Positions 1 through 6,840 of a DNA stretch of 18,925 bases are shown one piece after another. Made by a program: the position numbers and the translations under genes. The notes beneath the pieces are model-generated. The model had not been told where the DNA came from, ran no database searches, and was given only the letters and a program-made list of their open reading frames with translations. The stretch lies in the NCBI GenBank assembly GCA_903820565.1, contig CAIJHZ010000120.1, positions 1-18,925 of the forward strand. Reading direction: 5' to 3'. Every line of letters starts with the position of its first letter. Position 1 is the first letter of the stretch. Source of the DNA: an uncultured Actinomycetes bacterium (GTDB taxonomy: Bacteria > Actinomycetota > Actinomycetes > Nanopelagicales > Nanopelagicaceae).

Positions 1-93
1 ACCGCGTATGCGGGAATAAACCTAGCCACTTTTTCATGTCCAGAGGACACTTATCCCCTAGTAACAAACAGGCTTACACCAGGGGAGTTGTAC
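1..93 (+). promoter_or_regulatory. Leader region upstream of the sdh operon
   Basis: No gene is visible here. Two short inverted repeats are present: CCGC-GTAT-GCGG at 2-13, which could be the tail of a hairpin ending an upstream gene, and TGTCC-AGA-GGACA at 37-49, which could be a regulator site or a small hairpin. A good Shine-Dalgarno sequence, AGGGGAG at 81-87, lies six bases before the ATG at 94. I could not assign convincing -35 and -10 boxes. The region is probably the operon leader because the first sdh gene begins directly after it, but the promoter itself may lie further upstream. Confidence 0.3.
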
Positions 94-894
94 ATGTCAG
101 GTGTTTTTTCACCAACGCGCGCAAAAATAAAAGAGCGCACGCTTCGCACAGATAAGTGGTGGTTACAACCACTTATAACTTTCGGAGTTTTAATCTCCTT
201 TGTTATTTATGCAACCTTTCGCGCATTCGAAGGTGCTAATTACTACAAGGATCACCTGATCTCACCTTTCTATTCACCATGCTTGTCACAAGCATGTCTT
301 CCAGAGGCAAAAATCTTTGGTTTTGCACCAATCAGCGAAACAGTTTTCAACTTCGCATTGTCGCCAGCTTTAATTATTTTGATCTTCCCACTTGGTTTCC
401 GTATGACCTGTTACTACTACCGCAAGTCCTACTACCGTTCATTCTGGATGTCGCCGCCGGCATGTGCTGTTGCAGAACCTCACAAGAAGTACACAGGTGA
501 GACTCGATTCCCGCTAATTATTCAAAACTCACACCGCTATTTCTTTTACGCAGGATTAGTGTTTAACGTCTTCTTAACCTATGACGCAATTATTTCATTT
601 AAAAACCCTGCAGGCCAATGGGGTCACATGAGCGTTGGGTCTCTTGTTCTTGTACTTAGTTCAACATTGTTGTGGTTGTACTCAATGTCATGTCACACAT
701 GCCGCCACACAATCGGTGGACGTTTAAAAAACTTCTCAAAGCACCCTGTTCGATACAAGCTATGGAGTTGGGTTTCAGTTCTAAACCATAAACATCAACA
801 GTTCGCCTGGTTTTCATTAGCTGCCGTTGCATTCGCCGATATCTATGTTCGCCAAGTTGCAACTGGCGCATGGACTAACTACCCAATCTTCTAA
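94..894 (+). CDS. sdhC: Succinate dehydrogenase membrane anchor subunit (SdhC-like)
   Basis: This is the membrane subunit that anchors succinate dehydrogenase and passes electrons to quinone. The 266-residue product has about five hydrophobic helices (near residues 25-45, 85-105, 149-168, 178-200 and 236-256), as in the single-anchor enzymes of actinobacteria. Conserved-looking polar residues sit in and beside the helices: C63, C68, C106, C124, H130, H147 and the cluster C200-H201-x-C203-x-H205. I chose ATG 94 over an in-frame TTG at 88 because AGGGGAG at 81-87 is six bases before it and would touch the TTG. It leads an operon with sdhA 13 bases downstream. Membership of the family rests on sequence resemblance plus the operon; the nature of its redox group (heme or Fe-S) is not settled by sequence alone. 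Confidence 0.9.
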   Translation: MSGVFSPTRAKIKERTLRTDKWWLQPLITFGVLISFVIYATFRAFEGANYYKDHLISPFYSPCLSQACLPEAKIFGFAPISETVFNFALSPALIILIFPLGFRMTCYYYRKSYYRSFWMSPPACAVAEPHKKYTGETRFPLIIQNSHRYFFYAGLVFNVFLTYDAIISFKNPAGQWGHMSVGSLVLVLSSTLLWLYSMSCHTCRHTIGGRLKNFSKHPVRYKLWSWVSVLNHKHQQFAWFSLAAVAFADIYVRQVATGAWTNYPIF

Positions 895-907
895 AGGAAA
901 ATCGACT

Positions 908-2788
908 ATGACACTAGAACGCCATACATACGATGTCCTTGTAATCGGTGCCGGAGGCGCTGGATTACGCGCTGCAGTAGAAGCACGCGAATCAGGACTT
1001 CGCGTAGCAATCATCTGTAAATCATTATTTGGTAAGGCCCACACTGTTATGGCTGAAGGTGGAGCCGCAGCATCAATGGGAAACGTGAATGACAAAGATA
1101 GTTGGATGGTGCACTTTCGCGACACAATGCGAGGGGGCAAGTTTCTTAGTCATTTCCGCATGGCAGAACTACATGCAAAGGAAGCGCCAGATCGCATTTG
1201 GGAGCTAGAAACATGGGGCGCTCTTTTTGATCGCACTAAAGAAGGAAAGATTTCGCAACGTAACTTCGGTGGGCATGAGTACCCTCGCCTTGCACACGTT
1301 GGTGATCGCACAGGTCTAGAACTTATTCGCACAATGCAGCAAAAGATTGTTGCATTGCAACAAAAAGATGGTCGTGAAACTGGCGACATGGAAAGTGGAA
1401 TAAAAGTTTTCGCAGAATTAACTATCACAGATATTCTGAAAGAAAACGGAAAGATCTCTGGTGCTTATGGATATTGGCGCGAATCAGGCGAAGAAGTTTT
1501 GTTTGAAGCACCTGCAGTTGTAATTGCAACTGGTGGAGTTGGGAAAACATTTAAGATTACTTCTAACTCATGGGAAGGTACTGGCGATGGACATGCACTT
1601 GCATTGAAAGCTGGTGCAAACCTTGTTGACATGGAGTTTCTGCAGTTCCACCCAACAGGAATGGTCTGGCCACCATCTGTTCGCGGAATTTTAGTAACGG
1701 AATCTGTTCGCGGTGAAGGTGGAGTTCTTACAAACAACCTTGGCGAACGATTTATGTTCAAGTACATTCCAGATGTTTTCAAGGATAAGTACGCAGACAA
1801 CGAAGCCGAAGCGGATCGCTGGTATACAGATCAGGACAACAACCGTCGTCCACCAGAATTATTGCCACGCGATGAAGTTGCACGCGCAATTAACACTGAA
1901 GTTAAATCAGGTCGCGGTACAGAACATGGTGGAGTATTTCTCGATGTTTCAAAGCGTATTTCTGCAGAAATTATCAAAAAGCGTCTTCCTTCAATGTGGC
2001 ACCAGTTCTACGAACTTGCTGGCGTTGACATCACTAAAGAAGCGATGGAAGTTGGCCCAACATGTCACTATGTGATGGGCGGAGTTGAAGTTGAGCCAGA
2101 TACTGCAGCGGCAGTAGGCGTACCAGGCTTATTTGCCGCCGGTGAAGTTGCTGGTGGAATGCACGGATCAAACCGCCTCGGTGGCAATTCATTAACAGAT
2201 CTTTTGGTATTTGGCCGCCGCGCAGGAATGGGCGCAGTTGAGTATGTAAAGAACAATGGTGCCAATCCAGTGAGCGAAGCAGCAATTACTGCAGCAGCTT
2301 CCAAGATTCAGGCACCATTTGATCGTGAAGGTGGAGAAAACTCTTACTCGCTTCACGCAGAGCTTCAGGAAATCACACACAACCTAGTTGGAATCATCCG
2401 AACAGGCAGCGAACTAAGGGATGCAATTACAAAGATTGCCGAAATTAGAAAGCGCAGTGCCAATGTTTCTGTAAGTGGTGGACGTAAGTTCAACCCAGGG
2501 TTCCACCTTGCTTTTGACCTAGACAATATGTTGCTAGTTGCAGAATCAACTGCAAAATCAGCTATCAATCGTGAGGAATCTCGTGGTGGTCACACCCGTG
2601 ACGACTTCCCGGTTATGAATGAAAAATGGCGCCAGATAAACAATATTTCATCGTTTGATGGCAACCAAGTAAGTATCCGCGAACAAGCATTACCTGTGAT
2701 TCCTAAAGAACTCTTCGAACTCTTTGATATTCACGAGCTGGAGAAATACATGACACCAGAAGAAATTGCGAAAGGCGGTTCCAACTAA
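908..2788 (+). CDS. sdhA: Succinate dehydrogenase flavoprotein subunit
   Basis: Catalytic subunit that oxidises succinate to fumarate with covalently bound FAD, linking the TCA cycle to the respiratory chain at the inner face of the membrane. The 626-residue product starts with a Rossmann FAD motif (GAGGAG, residues 14-19), followed by H45 in KAHTVMAEGG, the position of the FAD-linking histidine in this family. Further hallmarks are QFHPTG, the active-site stretch VRGEGG, CHYVMGGV and GSNRLGGNSLTDLLVFG. The reading frame is open upstream to 827, but ATG 908 is preferred: AAAGGAAAA lies just before it, the upstream part overlaps the end of sdhC, and the FAD fold begins normally from this ATG. 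The stop overlaps the sdhB start as TAATG, so translation is probably coupled. Confidence 0.96.
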   Translation: MTLERHTYDVLVIGAGGAGLRAAVEARESGLRVAIICKSLFGKAHTVMAEGGAAASMGNVNDKDSWMVHFRDTMRGGKFLSHFRMAELHAKEAPDRIWELETWGALFDRTKEGKISQRNFGGHEYPRLAHVGDRTGLELIRTMQQKIVALQQKDGRETGDMESGIKVFAELTITDILKENGKISGAYGYWRESGEEVLFEAPAVVIATGGVGKTFKITSNSWEGTGDGHALALKAGANLVDMEFLQFHPTGMVWPPSVRGILVTESVRGEGGVLTNNLGERFMFKYIPDVFKDKYADNEAEADRWYTDQDNNRRPPELLPRDEVARAINTEVKSGRGTEHGGVFLDVSKRISAEIIKKRLPSMWHQFYELAGVDITKEAMEVGPTCHYVMGGVEVEPDTAAAVGVPGLFAAGEVAGGMHGSNRLGGNSLTDLLVFGRRAGMGAVEYVKNNGANPVSEAAITAAASKIQAPFDREGGENSYSLHAELQEITHNLVGIIRTGSELRDAITKIAEIRKRSANVSVSGGRKFNPGFHLAFDLDNMLLVAESTAKSAINREESRGGHTRDDFPVMNEKWRQINNISSFDGNQVSIREQALPVIPKELFELFDIHELEKYMTPEEIAKGGSN

Positions 2789-3546
2789 TGGCGCGCAATA
2801 TTAAACTTCGCATCTGGCGTGGTGATTCAACTGACGGCGGACTTAAAGATGTTGTTGTTGAAGCCAACGAAGGTGAAGTAGTGCTCGATGTAATTCACCG
2901 TGTTCAGGCAACACAAATGGGAGACCTAGCGGTTCGTTGGAACTGCAAAGCTGGCAAGTGTGGATCATGTTCTATGGAGATCAATGGAAAACCTCGTCTT
3001 GCGTGCATGACGCAGGTTGCATCCTTTGGCGAAGAAGAAACAATCACTGTTACTCCACTTCGCGCCTTCCCAATCATTAAAGACCTTGTTACAGATGTGT
3101 CTTTTAACTACAAAAAAGCAATGGAAATCCCTGCTTATGAGCACCCAAAAGATTTAGCTCCGGGTGAGGCACGCATGGAACAAATCGATGTTGAGCGTTC
3201 ACAAGAGTTCCGCAAATGCATCGAATGTTTCCTTTGCCAAGATGTATGCCACGTTGTACGTGATCACGAAGAGAACAAGAAGTCATTTGCTGGTCCGCGC
3301 TTCTTTATCCGTATCGCAGAGTTGGATATGCACCCACTCGATATGTTAAAGAATCGCAAGAAAACTGCGCAAGAAGAGCACGGGCTTGGAATGTGTAACA
3401 TCACCAAGTGCTGTACTGAAGTGTGCCCAGAACACATCAGAATTACCGATAATGCGATTATTCCTATGAAAGAGCGCGTAGCAGATATTAAGTACGATCC
3501 AGTTCGCTGGTTAGGTACAAAGATCCGCAAGCGCGAGGGCTTATAA
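2788..3546 (+). CDS. sdhB: Succinate dehydrogenase iron-sulfur subunit
   Basis: Electron-transfer subunit carrying iron-sulfur clusters between SdhA and the membrane anchor. The 252-residue product has an N-terminal ferredoxin-like domain with CKAGKCGSC and a later cysteine (KPRLAC) for a [2Fe-2S] cluster. A C-terminal helical domain has CIECFLCQDVC and CNITKCCTEVCP, the cysteine sets that normally hold the [4Fe-4S] and [3Fe-4S] clusters. All expected cysteines appear present. The second set has an extra adjacent cysteine (KCC). The start ATG shares a base with the sdhA stop. The family and operon context are clear. A type with this three-gene order sdhC-sdhA-sdhB is common in actinobacteria, where menaquinone is usually the acceptor; that acceptor is an inference here. 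Confidence 0.95.
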   Translation: MARNIKLRIWRGDSTDGGLKDVVVEANEGEVVLDVIHRVQATQMGDLAVRWNCKAGKCGSCSMEINGKPRLACMTQVASFGEEETITVTPLRAFPIIKDLVTDVSFNYKKAMEIPAYEHPKDLAPGEARMEQIDVERSQEFRKCIECFLCQDVCHVVRDHEENKKSFAGPRFFIRIAELDMHPLDMLKNRKKTAQEEHGLGMCNITKCCTEVCPEHIRITDNAIIPMKERVADIKYDPVRWLGTKIRKREGL

Positions 3547-3553
3547 TTTCTTC

Positions 3554-3907
3554 ATGAAGTTATTGGTTCGTTGGGCCGCTTTAGCTGTTGCCTTTTGGGT
3601 TGCCACCGCATTGATTCCCGGGATCGATGTTAAAGGCGGGTTCACAACATACCTATGGGTTGCACTGTTATTTGGTGCTCTTAATGCAACATTAGGTTCC
3701 TTATTAAAGCTACTAACGCTGCCCGCCGTTATTTTAACGCTAGGACTTTTCTTAGTTGTTGTTAATGCATCAATGCTTATGTTAGTTGCACGCTGGAGCG
3801 ACAAATTAGATGTCACTAACTTCTGGTCGGCAATTTTTGCGGCAATTATTATTAGCGTGATCACCAGATTAGTTTCACATGTCGGCAAGAAAGCAATTAA
3901 ACCCTGA
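3554..3907 (+). CDS. Small YvlD / phage-holin-4-family membrane protein
   Basis: The 117-residue product has about four hydrophobic helices and the pattern of the YvlD family (also named phage holin family 4 in databases): an early RWAALAVAFWVATALIPGI stretch, a central GALNATLGSLLKLLTLP, and a C-terminal helix ending in a basic tail. No biochemical role is established for this family that I can cite, and the holin name does not imply a prophage. The gene begins seven bases after sdhB and its stop overlaps the next start as CTGA, so it is likely co-transcribed with both neighbours. A GAGGG about 15 bases upstream of the ATG is too distant to be a good ribosome site, which again suggests coupling. 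Confidence 0.75.
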   Translation: MKLLVRWAALAVAFWVATALIPGIDVKGGFTTYLWVALLFGALNATLGSLLKLLTLPAVILTLGLFLVVVNASMLMLVARWSDKLDVTNFWSAIFAAIIISVITRLVSHVGKKAIKP

Positions 3908-4254
3908 AATCCCTGGCGCTAGTTTCGGTTGGCGGTATTGCCGGTACTTTGTCACGTTTTGGTTTAGGAGTGATATTTCCTAATGACCGTACTGGAACAT
4001 TAGCGGCAAATATTATTGGGGTTGCCTTAGCGTCACTGCTGTTAGTTGTGATGGAGCGCCGCGGAATCACTGAATTACGTTTACTTTTACTGCCAGGATT
4101 TTGTGCGGGATTGACTACATTCTCAGCTGTTACCGCGCAATCACTAGAACCTCGTGCTGGCGGGGCAATCTTTTTGCTTGAAAACCTCATTTTTTCATTA
4201 CTTGTAGTTGTCATTATCGTGCCGACGGCTAGAAAATTTGTGCGGGTACGTTAA
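3904..4254 (+). CDS. crcB: Fluoride channel subunit, first of a tandem pair (FluC/CrcB-like)
   Basis: Fluc proteins are small four-helix subunits that pair head-to-tail to form a fluoride exporting channel. The 116-residue product shows the family layout: glycine-rich first helix with an arginine (GGIAGTLSR), NIIG in helix 2 with N36, and GFCAGLTTFS in helix 3. F73 matches the first residue of the family's phenylalanine pair, but the second position is V76. The start is unusual. The in-frame stop at 3898-3900 leaves no ATG or GTG before the conserved helix, so CTG 3904, overlapping the preceding stop as CTGA, is the best candidate. CTG 3913 is possible. A TTG at 3949 would delete helix 1. It overlaps the second FluC gene by TAATG. 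No fluoride riboswitch was seen upstream. Confidence 0.82.
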   Translation: MKSLALVSVGGIAGTLSRFGLGVIFPNDRTGTLAANIIGVALASLLLVVMERRGITELRLLLLPGFCAGLTTFSAVTAQSLEPRAGGAIFLLENLIFSLLVVVIIVPTARKFVRVR

Positions 4255-4589
4255 TGAACATATTTCTTGTAATTATTGGAGCAGCCGTAGGAGCACCACT
4301 TCGATTCGCTGTGGACCAACACATCCGAAAGTACACCGCACAACCATATGGAATTTTTCTTGTAAATATTCTAGGTTCATTCTTCCTGGGTTTAACGTAT
4401 GGTAAGTCAGAACATGTCCATGACTTGTTTGCAATTGGTTTTGCAGGGGCGTTCACAACGTGGTCAACATTTATGCTGGACATCTATCTTGCCTACGAAT
4501 TGAAGCGATATAAAGAGGCAGCAGCAAACCTAGTTATGTCATTAGGTTTTGGTTTGTTAGCGGCGTGGATTGGAATTCAACTAGCCTAA
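4254..4589 (+). CDS. crcB: Fluoride channel subunit, second of a tandem pair (FluC/CrcB-like)
   Basis: Partner of the preceding gene. The 111-residue product has four predicted helices and the family signatures GAPLRF (arginine 17), GIFLVNILGSFFLG with N38, and GFAGAFTTWSTF. In the phenylalanine pair, the first position is W70 and the second is F73, the mirror of the changes in the neighbour. The ATG overlaps the previous stop as TAATG, so equal, coupled synthesis is likely. Tandem, diverged FluC genes are known to form obligate heterodimers in other bacteria, and that arrangement is inferred here. The gene ends 11 bases before the convergent aminopeptidase gene, with no clear terminator between. 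Confidence 0.87.
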   Translation: MNIFLVIIGAAVGAPLRFAVDQHIRKYTAQPYGIFLVNILGSFFLGLTYGKSEHVHDLFAIGFAGAFTTWSTFMLDIYLAYELKRYKEAAANLVMSLGFGLLAAWIGIQLA

Positions 4590-4600
4590 TTAGAAGCCAA

Positions 4601-6043
4601 CTAGCGAAGTGAAGCCATCCAGGCTTCGATCTCATCCGGGTGATGAGGAATGTGTTCGCTCAAGTTAAGGCAACCATCTTCGGTAACAACAACATCATCT
4701 TCAATACGAATACCAATTCCACGGTATTCGGCAGGAAATAGTTCATCATCAGGCTGGATGTATAAACCAGGCTCAACAGTTAAACACATTCCAACCTCTA
4801 AAATTCCGTCGCGATACTGCTCGGCACGTGCGTGCGCACAATCATGCACATCCATTCCAAGCATGTGGCTGACACCATGCAATGTCCACCGCTTATGTAG
4901 GCCAACTGCAGGATCCATAATCTGGTCCAGGCTCATCGTTAAGATTCCCATATCAATTAATCCCTGCGCCAAAACAGTATGGCTAGCTTTGTTAATGGCC
5001 AAGAACTTCTCACCAGGTTTTACCGCTGCAATTCCAGCTTTTTGTGATTCATAAACAAGCATGTACAAAGCTCGTTGCGCTGGAGTGAATTTTCCATTGA
5101 CAGGCAATGTTCTAGTGATATCTGCTGTGTAATACGAATCAACTTCTACACCTGCATCTAAAAGGAGTAAGTCTCCATTCTTGACCACTCCATCATTTCT
5201 GTTCCAGTGAAGCACACATGCATGTGAACCAGAAGCGGCAATTGTGTTGTACCCAAGATCATTTCCTTCAATGCGCGCACGACCAAAAAATGCTGCTTCG
5301 ACAACACGTTCTCCGCGCACAGTCGTAATCGCCGCAGGTAAAGCGCGAATTACATCGTTGAAGCCGCGATGAGTTGCATCGACCGCCTTTTGCATCTCAT
5401 CGATTTCGTAGTGATCTTTAATTAACCGAGCAACGGAAACAAATTCAACTAATTCTGCATCTCTCGGATGCTCACTAACAACAGAATCCACGAGTTCATC
5501 AAAGCCATGAAGAGCTAAAGCTTTTTTGCCCTTTAAAAACTTTTTAAGTTCTGTAATTTCACGCACTTCAATTCCATAACGTTCAGATGCTTCACCAGTT
5601 GTAAAACGACGACCAACCCATAGTTCGCCATTTTTTGCATCGGTATAGAAAGCAGATGTGTCACGAGTAGAACGGGGATTGATAAAGAGAATTGGTGTGT
5701 GCCCTGATCCATTAGGTTCCATTACAAAAACGGAATCTGGATTAGCTTCAACGCCTTGAACGCCGGTGTAGTAAGCAAATGCGGTATGAGGGCGATATAG
5801 GTAATCAGTATCATTACTGCGCTGCTTTGCTGCCCCACTGGGAATAACCAAACGTAGTTTTGTAAATGCAGCAGATAATTTTTCTCTTCGGTCCGCGCAA
5901 TGCGCGATTACTTCATCTTGAACAATTCCAGTCAAAGGCGTTGGTGCCCAACCATTTTTCATGAATTCGGCAAACATCTCAGAGGGCGCTACGTCGTAAA
6001 CGCGCTTGGCGCCAGTATTCAAAGCCTTGTCAGAATTTTCCAT
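4601..6043 (-). CDS. pepP: Xaa-Pro aminopeptidase (aminopeptidase P, M24 family)
   Basis: Cytosolic metallopeptidase that removes N-terminal residues preceding proline, used in peptide turnover. The 480-residue product has an N-terminal aminopeptidase-P domain (roughly residues 20-190) followed by the pita-bread catalytic domain. The five expected metal ligands are visible: D296 in LLDAGVE, D308 in TADITRT, H393 in GVSHMLG, E424 in TVEPGLY and E448 in IRIEDD. H279 and H400 fit the accessory histidines. The ATG at 6043 follows six bases after a -10-like hexamer and lacks a Shine-Dalgarno sequence, pointing to leaderless translation. It converges on the second FluC gene and stands alone as a transcription unit. 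Confidence 0.94.
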   Translation of the reverse strand: MENSDKALNTGAKRVYDVAPSEMFAEFMKNGWAPTPLTGIVQDEVIAHCADRREKLSAAFTKLRLVIPSGAAKQRSNDTDYLYRPHTAFAYYTGVQGVEANPDSVFVMEPNGSGHTPILFINPRSTRDTSAFYTDAKNGELWVGRRFTTGEASERYGIEVREITELKKFLKGKKALALHGFDELVDSVVSEHPRDAELVEFVSVARLIKDHYEIDEMQKAVDATHRGFNDVIRALPAAITTVRGERVVEAAFFGRARIEGNDLGYNTIAASGSHACVLHWNRNDGVVKNGDLLLLDAGVEVDSYYTADITRTLPVNGKFTPAQRALYMLVYESQKAGIAAVKPGEKFLAINKASHTVLAQGLIDMGILTMSLDQIMDPAVGLHKRWTLHGVSHMLGMDVHDCAHARAEQYRDGILEVGMCLTVEPGLYIQPDDELFPAEYRGIGIRIEDDVVVTEDGCLNLSEHIPHHPDEIEAWMASLR

Positions 6044-6049
6044 TTATCT

Positions 6050-6078
6050 AGCCTACAAGCAGGGAGTAGCGGAGCCAA
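6050..6078 (-). promoter_or_regulatory. Probable leaderless promoter of pepP
   Basis: Read on the minus strand, TTGGCT (6078-6073) and TAGGCT (6055-6050) are separated by 17 bases, the standard spacing for a vegetative promoter. The -10 hexamer fits the TAnnnT form and is followed by exactly six bases (AGATAA) and then the ATG of pepP, so transcription would start at or beside the start codon. No ribosome-binding sequence occurs in between. Leaderless genes of this layout are common in actinobacteria. No experiment supports it here. Confidence 0.5.
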
Positions 6079-6106
6079 TTGATTGCGGTAAACTTCCCCC
6101 GTACAA

Positions 6107-6195
6107 GGAGACGTCGCATAGCCCGGTCGAGTGCGCCTCACTGCTAACGAGGTAAGGTGTTAAAGCCTTCAGGAGTTCAAATCTCCTCGTCTCCG
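6107..6195 (+). tRNA. tRNA-Ser (anticodon GCU)
   Basis: The sequence folds as a class II tRNA. The acceptor stem pairs GGAGACG (6107-6113) with CGTCTCC (6188-6194), with G6195 as discriminator. The D stem pairs GCAT with GTGC. The anticodon stem pairs CCTCA with CGAGG, with loop CTGCTAA giving anticodon GCT at 6143-6145. A long variable arm (AAGG...GCCTT region) marks it as a serine-type tRNA, and the T arm AGGAG-TTCAAAT-CTCCT is perfect. It reads AGC and AGU codons. The pair closing the anticodon loop is A-C, a mismatch. CCA is not encoded. It lies between the aminopeptidase gene and the end of the sugar-locus minus-strand operon, with a possible -10 hexamer TAAACT at 6089-6094. Confidence 0.96.
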
Positions 6196-6206
6196 CGGAA
6201 AGATAT

Positions 6207-6224
6207 TGCCTAGCTTTTAAGGCA
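6207..6224. terminator. Weak hairpin between tRNA-Ser and the phosphatase gene
   Basis: TGCCT at 6207-6211 and AGGCA at 6220-6224 can pair around an eight-base loop. On the plus strand it lies 11 bases after the tRNA and is followed by GTTTGTTG, a poor U-rich run. On the minus strand it covers the stop codon of the phosphatase gene. The stem is short, so a bidirectional terminator role is only a possibility. Confidence 0.22.
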
Positions 6225-6840
6225 GTTTGTTGAACTCAATCAATGTGCCAGCACCATAAAGGTCACTGGGCTGTGAAACATTTTTAATCTCTATTGTTGT
6301 GATCGCGCCATTAATCATATTCGGAAATTCTGTGCGGTACTTATTTACATCGATACCAGTCAAAGCACAGAGCATGAGTCTGCCCAATGTCGAATGGGCG
6401 ACAAGTAATACTTTTTCAGCACGATCTACGGAGATTAATTCGAACAGCGCTCCAAAGGCACGGTTGACCGCGTCTGTACCTCTTTCTCCGTTGGGAAGAG
6501 CAGAGTCAGCCGGCGCAGCTAAAAATGCATTACGCGCCTCAGGAAATTTTAACTGCATCTCATCTGAAGTCAGACCTTCACCCAATCCGAAATCAACTTC
6601 TCGGAATCTAGGATCAATTTTATGGTGGACTTTCGTCGCTTGAACACTAGGAGTTGCCGTAATAATTGCGCGAGATAAATCGGAAGACACGATGAGATCA
6701 ATATCTGCTTGTGCTGCCCACTCGGCCAATTTAATTCCTTGTTCAACACCTTTTAGTGTTAGTGCGATGTCAGTGATGCCGGCATAACGATTCTCTGAAT
6801 GCCATTCGGACTCACCATGGCGTACTAGATAGAGAATCAT
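6217..6840 (-). CDS. Histidine phosphatase family protein (phosphoglycerate-mutase-like)
   Basis: Member of the histidine phosphatase superfamily, which transfers or removes phosphate through a phospho-histidine. The 207-residue product shows the catalytic RHGES motif (R7, H8), R57 in SDLSRA, E81 in REVDFG and H149 in VAHSTLGR, the full catalytic set. Its length fits the cofactor-dependent mutase-like phosphatases (GpmB/CobC/SixA-type) more than true glycolytic GpmA, so a phosphatase acting on a small phosphorylated sugar is likely. Its ATG overlaps the stop of the upstream kinase by four bases (ATGA on the minus strand), making it the last gene of the sugar operon. This placement suggests, but does not prove, a job in the same pathway or in sugar-phosphate detoxification. 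Confidence 0.85.
   Translation of the reverse strand: MILYLVRHGESEWHSENRYAGITDIALTLKGVEQGIKLAEWAAQADIDLIVSSDLSRAIITATPSVQATKVHHKIDPRFREVDFGLGEGLTSDEMQLKFPEARNAFLAAPADSALPNGERGTDAVNRAFGALFELISVDRAEKVLLVAHSTLGRLMLCALTGIDVNKYRTEFPNMINGAITTIEIKNVSQPSDLYGAGTLIEFNKLP

Noticed and set aside
827..907. Upstream extension of sdhA to an ATG at 827
   Set aside because: It overlaps the end of sdhC by more than 60 bases, while ATG 908 has a ribosome site and gives the normal flavoprotein N-terminus.
3554..3907. Phage holin, hinting at a prophage
   Set aside because: The family name is historical; the gene lies between sdhB and fluoride channel genes and no other phage gene is present.
3541..3960. Fluoride riboswitch or frameshift before the first FluC gene
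   Set aside because: There is no room for a riboswitch in the overlapping gene junction, and the CTG start restores the full conserved N-terminus without any frameshift.
4585..4600. Terminator between convergent FluC and pepP genes
   Set aside because: CTAATTAG is a short A+T palindrome with no stable stem or U-run.
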